Source: Erythrobacteraceae bacterium CCH12-C2
Lineage (GTDB): Bacteria; Pseudomonadota; Alphaproteobacteria; Sphingomonadales; Sphingomonadaceae
Length of the DNA stretch: 9,089 nucleotides
Direction of reading: 5' to 3'
NCBI GenBank assembly: GCA_001556995.1
Contig: LSKF01000060.1
Span: 1 to 9,089, forward strand
Program-made: the position numbers and the translations under genes
Shown: piece after piece, positions 1 to 5,187 of the stretch
Layout of the letters: every line of letters starts with the position of its first letter
How positions within the stretch are numbered: the first letter of the stretch is position 1
The notes under the pieces: model-generated
The model's input: the letters and a program-made list of their open reading frames with translations, nothing else
The model's database searches: none
What the model was told of the DNA's origin: nothing

Positions 1-473
1 GGCCGGGGGTGGGGGGTGCCACGCCCGCGACTGCCGAACACCCATCCCCAACCCCTTCCCTCGAGGGAAGGGGCTCATTGCGATACATGGCAGGCGAGGT
101 TGCGGCGCTCGATATCGGCACCTTTGACCTTGTCACCTGCCTCGAAGTGATCGAGCATGTCGCTGACAAGCCCGCTTTCCTGCGCGATGTCGCAGCGCGG
201 CTCGCGCCGGATGGCCTGCTGGTGATGTCGACCCCCAACCGCACGGCAGCGAGCCGGGTGCTGCTGGTCGGCGCGGCGGAGGCGGTGGGCTATGTCCCCA
301 AGGGCACGCACCACTGGGAGGATTTCATCACGCCGGAGGAATTCGAGGCGCTGCTGACCGAGGCCGGCCTGACGATCACCGCCCGGCGCGGGATCGCATG
401 GCGGCCGGGCAAGGGGCTGCACTTGTCGGACGATATGGCGCTGAATTATATTCTCAGCGCGCGGCGGGCCTGA
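1..473 (+). CDS. ubiG: UbiG, bifunctional 2-polyprenyl-6-hydroxyphenol methylase / 3-demethylubiquinol 3-O-methyltransferase, C-terminal part
   Basis: The frame is open from base 3 and the 5' end lies outside the window, so about 156 residues are seen of a family usually near 240-250. The protein is a class I SAM-dependent methyltransferase that carries out both O-methylations in ubiquinone synthesis at the cytoplasmic membrane. Visible family hallmarks are the post-I motif FDLVTCLEVIEHV (from about base 126), the STPNRT motif, GTHHWEDFITPEEF and the C-terminal KGLHLSDDMALNYI block. The SAM-binding glycine motif would lie upstream of the window. The stretch before LRYMAGEVAAL reads ATPATAEHPSPTPSLEGRGS. 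It does not resemble UbiG and corresponds to a palindromic repeat at 52-73, so it looks like an in-frame insertion. The GTG at base 9 is not the real start. A convergent gene follows after a strong inverted repeat. Identification is confident; the meaning of the insert is inferred. Confidence 0.9.
   Translation, partial: PGVGGATPATAEHPSPTPSLEGRGSLRYMAGEVAALDIGTFDLVTCLEVIEHVADKPAFLRDVAARLAPDGLLVMSTPNRTAASRVLLVGAAEAVGYVPKGTHHWEDFITPEEFEALLTEAGLTITARRGIAWRPGKGLHLSDDMALNYILSARRA
38..76. repeat. Palindromic repeat inside ubiG
   Basis: Bases 52-73 form a perfect 22-base palindrome: arms CCCCTTCCCTC at 52-62 and GAGGGAAGGGG at 63-73. A C-rich lead-in, CACCCATCCCCAA, sits at 39-51. Read in the ubiG frame it encodes HPSPTPSLEGRGS. 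I associate this peptide signature with dispersed intergenic repeats in Sphingomonadales; that is recollection, not a search. The outer limits are approximate. Confidence 0.65.
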
Positions 474-475
474 TC

Positions 476-559
476 CCGTCACCCCAGCGAAAGCTGGGGC
501 CTAGAGCGGCAAGGTGTGGAGCGTGAGGCCCTAGGTCCCCGCTTGCGCTGGGATGACGG
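476..559. terminator. Long imperfect inverted repeat between convergent genes, probable bidirectional terminator
   Basis: The arms at 476-504 and 531-559 match at 25 of 29 positions when one is reverse-complemented. The outer ends read CCGTCA and TGACGG. The left arm holds its own perfect hairpin, CCCCAGC (482-488), GAAA loop, GCTGGGG (493-499), and the right arm holds a weaker one. It fills the gap between the ubiG stop and the stop of the convergent phosphodiesterase gene. It has no clear U-run, so termination is inferred from position and structure. The sequence also resembles a dispersed repeat family. Confidence 0.65.
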
Positions 560-561
560 AC

Positions 562-1593
562 TTAAGAACAGCCCCGCCCCTTCAGCGGCCCATCGCTGAA
601 CACGCCCGCCACGCCCGCAGCCTTCAGCATCGCGGCCAGCTTGACATCGCCGCAGCCCCGGCCCTTGGGATCAGTGCCGGTGCGCAAGGCGGGCGGCAGG
701 AATTCATTCTCCGGCCGCACGGTCCACGCATGCACCGCCATCCCTGCCGCCTTGGCGTCGGCGACAAGCGATGTCGGTGTGCCATCGGGGCCGAGGATCA
801 TCAGGATATTGGCCCCCAAGGCATCGGCATACTTGGCCACCTCGGCAAGCCCGGTGGGCGTCACCATCTCGGCATAGCGCATCGCGGGTTCATCCGCCGG
901 GCCGCCGATCGGCGCGACCAGTTGCACCAGCTTGAACCCGCCGCCGCGCTGCTTCAGGCGCTGCAAGGGGGCAATCTCGAAGCTCTGGATGAAGACCGGG
1001 TCGACGGTGGTGATGCCCAGCGCGCGCAGGTCGCGCAGCAGCAGATCGACCATGTCGATCCCGGCGTCCTGCAACAGGAATTCGGGGTGCTTGAGTTCGG
1101 GGTAGAGCCCGATCCGGCGGCCCGTGGCGGCTTCCTTGGCGCGCACCAGCTTCACGACCTCCTCGAAGGTCGGCACCTGATACAGCCCATCGAACCGCGC
1201 ATTGGCGGGACGCAAGCCGGGGATGCGCTCTTTCACACGCAGAGTGCGCAGTTCGGCGAGAGTGAAGTCCTCGGCGAACCAGCCCGCCACCTTCTGCCCA
1301 TCGATAGTCTTGTCGCGGCGGCGATCTTCGAATTCCTCGCGGCTCGCAACATCGGTGGTGCCCGACAGCTCGTTCTCGTGCCGCGCCACCAGCACCAGAT
1401 CCTTGGTCACCACCAGATCGGGCTCGATGTAATCCGCCCCCTGATCAATCGCCAGCTCGTAGGCGGCGAGGGTATGCTCGGGCCGCTCGGCACTGGCACC
1501 ACGGTGGGCGATGATGAGCATAGGGTCCTCCTGCGCTGCCGCCGGAGTGATCACCAGCGCCATCAGCGCAATCAGAGCAAGGCTGCGGACCAT
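562..1593 (-). CDS. Glycerophosphodiester phosphodiesterase, periplasmic GlpQ type
   Basis: This enzyme hydrolyses glycerophosphodiesters to glycerol-3-phosphate and an alcohol, recycling phospholipid headgroups. It has 343 residues, close to E. coli GlpQ. A signal peptide occupies residues 1 to about 20 (hydrophobic core LALIALMALV, likely cleavage after ITPAAA), so it should be exported. The GDPD catalytic signature is present: AHRGASAERPEHT with His30, then IEPD with Glu57 and Asp59, and ARHE with His72. These match the acid-base His and metal ligands of the family. PELKHPEF near residue 165 is the second conserved metal-site region. The ATG at 1593 is preceded by AAGGAAG (1604-1598), a good ribosome binding site. 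The first 22 bases overlap the end of the upstream ArsC-like gene, which suggests co-transcription and translational coupling. Two Cys-containing GRGC motifs close to the C-terminus could form a disulfide; that is inference. Confidence 0.93.
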   Translation of the reverse strand: MVRSLALIALMALVITPAAAQEDPMLIIAHRGASAERPEHTLAAYELAIDQGADYIEPDLVVTKDLVLVARHENELSGTTDVASREEFEDRRRDKTIDGQKVAGWFAEDFTLAELRTLRVKERIPGLRPANARFDGLYQVPTFEEVVKLVRAKEAATGRRIGLYPELKHPEFLLQDAGIDMVDLLLRDLRALGITTVDPVFIQSFEIAPLQRLKQRGGGFKLVQLVAPIGGPADEPAMRYAEMVTPTGLAEVAKYADALGANILMILGPDGTPTSLVADAKAAGMAVHAWTVRPENEFLPPALRTGTDPKGRGCGDVKLAAMLKAAGVAGVFSDGPLKGRGCS

Positions 1594-1922
1594 TCGTCTT
1601 CCTTGAAACCGACCAGCACGCCGCCCGGATGTTCGACGATGGGCCGCTTGATGATGCTGGGGTGCTGAACGAGCAAAGCGACAGCCGTGTGACTGTCCGC
1701 CGCAAGCGCCTTGTCCGCATCAGACAGCGCGCGGAAGGTGGTGCCCTTGCGGTTCACCACCGCTACCAGCCCCGCCGCAGCGATCCACGCGGTGAGCCGC
1801 TCGGGATCAGCGCCTTCTTTCTTGTAATCATGGAAGGTGGTCGCAAGGCCCTGCTTGTCGAGCCAAACCTGCGCCTTCTTGACCGTGTCGCAATTGGTGA
1901 TGCCGTAGAGGTGGATCATCAT
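1572..1922 (-). CDS. YffB/ArsC-family thioredoxin-fold reductase
   Basis: A 116-residue protein matching E. coli YffB closely in length and motifs. It opens MIHLYGITNCDTVKKAQVWL with Cys11, then a VNRKGTTFR block near residues 56-64, and IKRP at 91-94 containing the conserved Arg93. The family has an ArsC-like thioredoxin fold and is often labelled arsenate reductase. Only one N-terminal Cys is present (NCDT, not CxxC), and nothing nearby (no ars operon) points to arsenic, so a glutathione- or thiol-dependent reductase of unknown substrate is the safer call. Two ATG codons lie in tandem at 1922 and 1919. GGAG just upstream sits only 3 bases from the first but 6 from the second, so the second may be the real start. 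It lies 9 bases after the ruvC stop and overlaps the next gene, so it is mid-operon. Confidence 0.88.
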   Translation of the reverse strand: MMIHLYGITNCDTVKKAQVWLDKQGLATTFHDYKKEGADPERLTAWIAAAGLVAVVNRKGTTFRALSDADKALAADSHTAVALLVQHPSIIKRPIVEHPGGVLVGFKEDEWSAALL

Positions 1923-1931
1923 TGTCTCCGC

Positions 1932-2408
1932 TCAGAATTTCGGCCCCAGATGCGCGTCTGCAATCGCCACCGCGAGCGCATCGGCGGCATCGCTCCCCGC
2001 GAGCGCGACGCCGGGAAGCAGCACCTTCACCATCGCGGCAACCTGCGCCTTTTCGGCCCCGCCGGTGCCGGTGACGGCCTTCTTCACCAGCCGCGCGGCG
2101 TGTTCATTAACCGGGAGCCCCGCGGCGCCGCAAGCCGCCAGCACCGCACCCCGGGCCTGCGCCAGCTTGAGGCTGGATTGCGGGTTTGCGTTGACGAAGA
2201 TTTCTTCGGCGGCGGCGCGGATGGGGCGATGTTCAGCGATCACCGCCGTCAACCCTGCCTGAAGGGCCGCCAGCCGCTCGGATATCGGGGCGGACGGATT
2301 GGTCTTTATCTGCCCATTGGCAACATGGCTGATGCGCGCGCCCTCAGCGCGGATCACGCCCCAGCCGGTCGACGAGAGCGAGGGGTCAAGGCCGAGGATC
2401 AATGCCAC
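1932..2408 (-). CDS. ruvC: Crossover junction endodeoxyribonuclease RuvC
   Basis: RuvC is the Holliday-junction resolvase that cuts four-way junctions as a dimer during homologous recombination, working with the RuvAB motor. The 158 residues match the usual family length. The RNase H-like active site is complete: Asp8 in LGLDPSLSSTGWG, Glu68 in AAEEIF, and Asp140 and Asp143 in SDAADALA. The SLKLAQARGA block is also conserved. The start is GTG at 2408; no in-frame ATG exists between it and the upstream stop near 2498. The ribosome binding site is weak (a GGGG run about 10 bases upstream), so translation may be modest. ruvA and ruvB are not adjacent; an ArsC-like gene follows after 9 bases. Upstream, a REP-like inverted repeat separates it from yebC, a gene commonly found beside ruvC. 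Confidence 0.96.
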   Translation of the reverse strand: MALILGLDPSLSSTGWGVIRAEGARISHVANGQIKTNPSAPISERLAALQAGLTAVIAEHRPIRAAAEEIFVNANPQSSLKLAQARGAVLAACGAAGLPVNEHAARLVKKAVTGTGGAEKAQVAAMVKVLLPGVALAGSDAADALAVAIADAHLGPKF

Positions 2409-2418
2409 TGGATAAACC

Positions 2419-2508
2419 CCGTTCGTCCTGAGCTTGTCGAAGGACTGTTCTTCTCTTTCAGAACAGGCTGAAGAAAATGCAGCCCTTCGACAAGCTCAGG
2501 GCGAACGG
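2419..2508. repeat. REP/BIME-like inverted repeat pair between yebC and ruvC
   Basis: Arms at 2419-2444 and 2483-2508 match at 24 of 26 positions in inverted orientation, with core CTGAGCTTGTCGAAGG and its complement. Between them CTGTTCT (2445-2451) and AGAACAG (2460-2466) form a further perfect 7-bp stem. I recognise the core as a very common dispersed palindromic repeat in alphaproteobacterial genomes, often mistranslated as RPELVEG or FDKLRANG peptides. It lies within the 111-base gap between yebC and ruvC, where it could act as an attenuator or mRNA-stability element. No transposase is nearby. Confidence 0.85.
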
Positions 2509-2519
2509 TTTGGTAGTAT

Positions 2520-3263
2520 TTATCCCAGCTTCTCCATCACCGCGTCGGGGATTTCGTAATTGCCCCACACGGTCTGCACGTCATCATCATCGTCGAGCGT
2601 GTCGATCAGCTTCATCAGCGTGCCGGCAGTCTCTTCGTTCACTTCGACGCTGAGCACTGGCTTCCACGCCAGCTTGACGTTGTCCGCCGCGCCGAGCACC
2701 TTTTCCAGCTCGCCCGCCACGCCGTGGAGCGCATCGGCAGCGGTCCAGATGGTGTGGCCGTCTTCCGAGCTTTCAACATCATCCGCGCCCGCCTCGATCG
2801 CGGCTTCGAGCACCTTTTCCTCGTCGCCCACATCCGCCTTGTATTCGATCATGCCCCGGCGTTCGAAGCCGTGGCTCACCGAACCTTCCGACCCGAGGTT
2901 CCCGCCGTTCTTGCTGAAGGCGGTGCGCACATTGGTGGCGGTGCGGTTGCGGTTATCGGTCAGCGCCTCGACGATCAGCGCCACGCCCCCCGGGCCGTAG
3001 CCCTCGTAGCGGATCTCGATGTAATCCTCACCGCCCGCTTGGCTGGCCTTGTCGATCGCGCGCTGGATATTGTCCTTGGGCATCGACTGCGCGCGCGCCG
3101 CGTTGACCGCGAGGCGCAGGCGCGGGTTCATGTCGGGATCGGGCATGCCCATCTTGGCCGCCACCGTGATTTCGCGGCTGAGCTTGGAGAACATCGCCGC
3201 GCGTTTCTTGTCCTGCGCACCCTTGCGGTGCATGATGTTCTTGAACTTGGAATGGCCTGCCAT
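2520..3263 (-). CDS. yebC: YebC/PmpR (TACO1) family protein
   Basis: The protein has 247 residues, typical of the family, and opens with the hallmark [21 protein letters not shown] followed by FSKLSREI. Further conserved blocks are [39 protein letters not shown] and the acidic C-terminal region ending VWGNYEIPD. Family members have been described as transcription regulators (PmpR), and more recently YebC has been linked to relieving ribosome stalling at proline-rich stretches; the window cannot decide between these. The frame stays open for another 300 bases upstream, but the MAGHSK motif fixes the start at 3263. GGTGAT about 8-13 bases upstream could be a weak ribosome binding site. Its ATG overlaps the ATG of the divergent protease gene within CATG at 3261-3264. 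Downstream lies the inverted repeat, then ruvC. Confidence 0.96.
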   Translation of the reverse strand: MAGHSKFKNIMHRKGAQDKKRAAMFSKLSREITVAAKMGMPDPDMNPRLRLAVNAARAQSMPKDNIQRAIDKASQAGGEDYIEIRYEGYGPGGVALIVEALTDNRNRTATNVRTAFSKNGGNLGSEGSVSHGFERRGMIEYKADVGDEEKVLEAAIEAGADDVESSEDGHTIWTAADALHGVAGELEKVLGAADNVKLAWKPVLSVEVNEETAGTLMKLIDTLDDDDDVQTVWGNYEIPDAVMEKLG

Positions 3264-4047
3264 GGACGATATCACCGGGGATGTTGGAATTGCGAGCGCG
3301 CGCCTTACTCCCACTGGCGCGCCTGACGCAAGAGCGCCCGCGCTATCCCCGGGCGCGCGCGTGGTCGACGCGCTGCGGTTCGTGGTGCGCCCGGTGTTCG
3401 CCGCGCGGCCCATGGCGTGGGGGTGGCAGACCGCGCCCGCGCTGCTGGTGCTGCTGGCGTTAACCCTCGCCGCCTGTTCGCTGTTGCATGTCGCGCTCGA
3501 AGCGATCAACAGCCGCGCGGCGTTCCTGCCCGCGCGGACCGAAGCGCCCATCATCAGCCCCACTGACCTGATCGGGCCTGTGCTGTTCGCGCCTTTGCTG
3601 GAGGAGCTGGTGTTCCGCAGCTGGCTGTCGGGACGGGTCGCGGCGCTGCGCTTCGTTGTCTACATCGTCGTCGCGGTGGCCATCCTGATCGCCAACTATA
3701 TCGTCACCGACGGCGAGGGCAGCTGGCTCGGCCTGGTCGTGATCGCGATCGTGTGCGCCGGGCTGCTCCACTGGTTCCTGACGCGCAAGCGCGACGCTGC
3801 GGTTCCCGAGTGGTTCATAAGCCGGTTCCACTGGATCGTGTGGGGGAGCACGCTGCTGTTCGGCCTCGTCCACCTCGGCAACCATGCGGCGCTGACCAAT
3901 CCGTTCGGTATCTTGGTGGTCCTGCCGCAGACCATTGGCGGGCTGTTACTTGCCTATGTCCGCACGCGCCTAGGGTTCGGGGCCGCCGTGATCCACCACA
4001 GCGCGTTCAACACGGTGTGGTTCGGCGCGGGGATGATCATGGCCTAG
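3262..4047 (+). CDS. CPBP-family intramembrane glutamic endopeptidase (Abi/CAAX protease-like)
   Basis: A 261-residue multi-pass membrane protein with all three CPBP motifs: EExxxR as E114-E115...R119 (LEELVFRSW), FxxxH as F200...H204 (FGLVH), and HxxxN as H246...N250 (HSAFN). Hydrophobic segments are visible at about 53-75, 95-113, 130-150, 157-173, 193-206 and 216-234. These give the usual bundle with the active site inside the membrane. Family members cleave prenylated or other membrane substrates, and some act in bacteriocin immunity. The substrate here is unknown. The start is uncertain. ATG 3262 is the first ATG after yebC begins and overlaps its start codon, but has only a poor ribosome binding site. 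The first 35 residues are low-complexity, so GTG 3361 or ATG 3412 are alternatives. It ends 11 bases before the convergent ybjQ stop. Family assignment is firm. Confidence 0.88.
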   Translation: MDDITGDVGIASARLTPTGAPDARAPALSPGARVVDALRFVVRPVFAARPMAWGWQTAPALLVLLALTLAACSLLHVALEAINSRAAFLPARTEAPIISPTDLIGPVLFAPLLEELVFRSWLSGRVAALRFVVYIVVAVAILIANYIVTDGEGSWLGLVVIAIVCAGLLHWFLTRKRDAAVPEWFISRFHWIVWGSTLLFGLVHLGNHAALTNPFGILVVLPQTIGGLLLAYVRTRLGFGAAVIHHSAFNTVWFGAGMIMA

Positions 4048-4058
4048 CGCGGCGGGGT

Positions 4059-4406
4059 TCAGATTCGCACCGCCGTGCCGCTGGCGCTCACCATCAGCAT
4101 CGAGCCAGTGTCGCCGATAACTTCGTAATCAAGGTCAATCCCCACGACCGCATTCGCGCCGCGCGCAGCGGCTTCGGCCTGCAATTCCTCGATCGCCTGC
4201 GTCCGCGCTTCGGCCAGAATGCGCTCATAGGAGCCCGAGCGCCCACCGACTATGTCGCGGATATTCGCGAACAGGTCGCGGAACAGGTTCGCGCCCACGA
4301 TCACTTCGCCGGTGACGATGCCGAGATAGTCTTGGATAGGCCGCCCTTCGAGGGTCGGGGTGGTGCTGACGATAACGCCGCGCGCGTCTTTCCAGGGGGA
4401 TGCCAT
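4059..4406 (-). CDS. ybjQ: YbjQ family protein (DUF74, heavy-metal-binding domain)
   Basis: A 115-residue protein matching E. coli YbjQ almost along its whole length: [53 protein letters not shown] and [13 protein letters not shown]. The family forms small ring-like oligomers. It is annotated as putative heavy-metal binding, but a physiological role is not established, so no function is claimed. The N-terminus [12 protein letters not shown] is a few residues longer than in E. coli. The ATG at 4406 has a strong AGGAG (4418-4414) seven bases upstream. It appears to be a single gene: it faces the protease gene convergently and lies 79 bases downstream of gapR, with an AT-rich promoter-like stretch in that gap. 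Confidence 0.93.
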   Translation of the reverse strand: MASPWKDARGVIVSTTPTLEGRPIQDYLGIVTGEVIVGANLFRDLFANIRDIVGGRSGSYERILAEARTQAIEELQAEAAARGANAVVGIDLDYEVIGDTGSMLMVSASGTAVRI

Positions 4407-4413
4407 CGGAGTT

Positions 4414-4462
4414 CTCCTATTGCTGTGTTAGTGAGATAATACAGGTTGGTGATATTTCAATG
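4414..4462 (-). promoter_or_regulatory. Candidate ybjQ promoter and ribosome binding site
   Basis: The gap upstream of ybjQ is clearly AT-richer than its surroundings. On the minus strand it holds TTGAAA (4460-4455) and TGTATTATC (about 4443-4435), then the strong AGGAG at 4418-4414. The spacing between the two hexamer-like elements is only about 13 bases. A standard sigma-70 promoter is therefore not proven, but an extended -10 type is possible. Confidence 0.35.
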
Positions 4463-4485
4463 ACACGCGCACGCAGCGCCGCGCC

Positions 4486-4731
4486 TCACGCCATCCCGAG
4501 CGCGGTCTTGTAGGTCTCCAGCAGCATGTCCTGCTCGCTGCGATCGTCAGGCTTCATCTTCCGAAGGCGCACGATCTGGCGCATGATCTTGGGGTCGTAA
4601 CCCACCGCCTTGGCCTCGGCGTACACATCGCGGATGTCATCAGCGATGCCCTTCTTTTCTTCCTCAAGGCGCTCGATGCGCTCGATCAGCAGGCGCAGGC
4701 GGTCGTCGGTGGCATTGGCGTTGTCGGCCAT
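4486..4731 (-). CDS. gapR: GapR family DNA-binding protein (DUF2312), nucleoid-associated
   Basis: An 81-residue basic/coiled-coil protein. Caulobacter GapR of this family is an essential alphaproteobacterial nucleoid-associated protein. It clamps overtwisted (positively supercoiled) DNA as a tetramer and helps topoisomerases ahead of replication and transcription. The region from about residue 11 aligns by eye with GapR: LRLLIERIERLEEEKKGIADDI (long helix), VYAEAKAVGYDPKIMRQIVRLRK, then a C-terminal helix ending ETYKTALGMA. Basic residues in the QIVRLRKMK stretch match the DNA-contacting surface. The start ATG at 4731 has GGAG about nine bases upstream. Neighbours on the same strand are DUF1244 upstream (78 bases away) and ybjQ downstream. 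The family call is strong; the supercoiling function is transferred from Caulobacter. Confidence 0.93.
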   Translation of the reverse strand: MADNANATDDRLRLLIERIERLEEEKKGIADDIRDVYAEAKAVGYDPKIMRQIVRLRKMKPDDRSEQDMLLETYKTALGMA

Positions 4732-4809
4732 CGGGGAAGCTCCATGGAATGAGAATCGGTTGGCCCCGCGATAGCCAGCCCCGCCCCCCGATTGAACCGC
4801 CCGTGCGAA

Positions 4810-5121
4810 TTATTCCTGTGCGTTCTTCGCGATGCTTTCAGCCATCCGCGCCAACTGTTCCTCGGTCGCCGGAGATTGGAAGCGTTCCTTCCATTCCCCG
4901 CTCGGCATCCCGTGGATCACTTCGCGCGCTGCCTCCTTGTCGCCATCAAAGCCCGCCTCGCGGATCCAGTCGGCGAGGCAGTTGCGGCAGAAGCCAGCGA
5001 GGCCCATCAATTCAATGTTCTGCGCATCGTGGCGATGGCGCAGATGGCGCACCAGCCGACGGAACGCGGTGGCGGCCTGTGCATCGTCGAGGCTGTCGAG
5101 CGGATCGGCATTGCTATTCAT
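4810..5121 (-). CDS. DUF1244 family protein
   Basis: A 103-residue conserved proteobacterial protein of unknown function. The central block LMGLAGFCRNCLADWIREA (about residues 38-56) with its CRNC cysteine pair is the family signature, followed by AREVIHGMPSGEWKERFQ. The protein is predicted helical and soluble, with no signal or membrane segment. The cysteine pair might bind metal or be redox-active; that is inference. An in-frame ATG exists 17 codons further upstream at 5172. The start at 5121 is preferred because AAGGAAA lies about eight bases before it and the extra 17 residues do not look conserved. The gene is divergent from pyruvate kinase and precedes gapR on the same strand, a grouping I recall as common in sphingomonads. 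Confidence 0.88.
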   Translation of the reverse strand: MNSNADPLDSLDDAQAATAFRRLVRHLRHRHDAQNIELMGLAGFCRNCLADWIREAGFDGDKEAAREVIHGMPSGEWKERFQSPATEEQLARMAESIAKNAQE

Positions 5122-5187
5122 CGCGGCTTTTCCTTGAGTTGAAAGACGGGTGTGCCATAGGCTCGCCCGCAAGAGGGATCATCAAAA
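5122..5187. promoter_or_regulatory. Divergent intergenic region between DUF1244 and pyk
   Basis: These 66 bases must carry the start signals for both genes. Visible are AAGGAAA for the DUF1244 gene (minus strand) and AGAGGGA at 5172-5178 for pyk. On the plus strand TTGAGT (5134-5139) and CATAGG (5156-5161), 16 bases apart, form a weak possible -35/-10 pair. No clear operator palindrome is seen. Confidence 0.35.

Noticed and set aside
553..1668. A 371-codon plus-strand frame
   Set aside because: It lies antisense to the phosphodiesterase gene, begins within the inverted repeat, and encodes low-complexity Gln/His/Arg-rich sequence without motifs.
1572..1922. Arsenate reductase as a specific function
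   Set aside because: The fold and single Cys fit ArsC-like proteins, but the best match in memory is YffB, and there are no arsenic resistance genes nearby.
1629..2471. A 280-codon plus-strand frame
   Set aside because: It runs antisense to ruvC and the ArsC-like gene and ends in the REP-like repeat, whose translation gives the typical RPELVEG artefact.
3049..3261. A 71-residue N-terminal extension of the CPBP protease
   Set aside because: It is antisense to the conserved YebC N-terminal coding region and has no membrane or family features.
3264..3563. A 100-residue N-terminal extension of YebC
   Set aside because: The frame is open, but the family always begins at MAGHSK, and the extension overlaps the start of the divergent protease gene with low-complexity sequence.
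4758..4780. A stem (GGTTGGC with GCCAGCC) in the gap between DUF1244 and gapR
   Set aside because: It is only 7 bp with one G-U pair, a 9-base loop and no U-run, too weak to call a terminator.
5122..5172. A 17-residue N-terminal extension of the DUF1244 protein
   Set aside because: The internal ATG at 5121 has a proper AAGGAAA site, and the extension would use up nearly all of the pyk promoter region.
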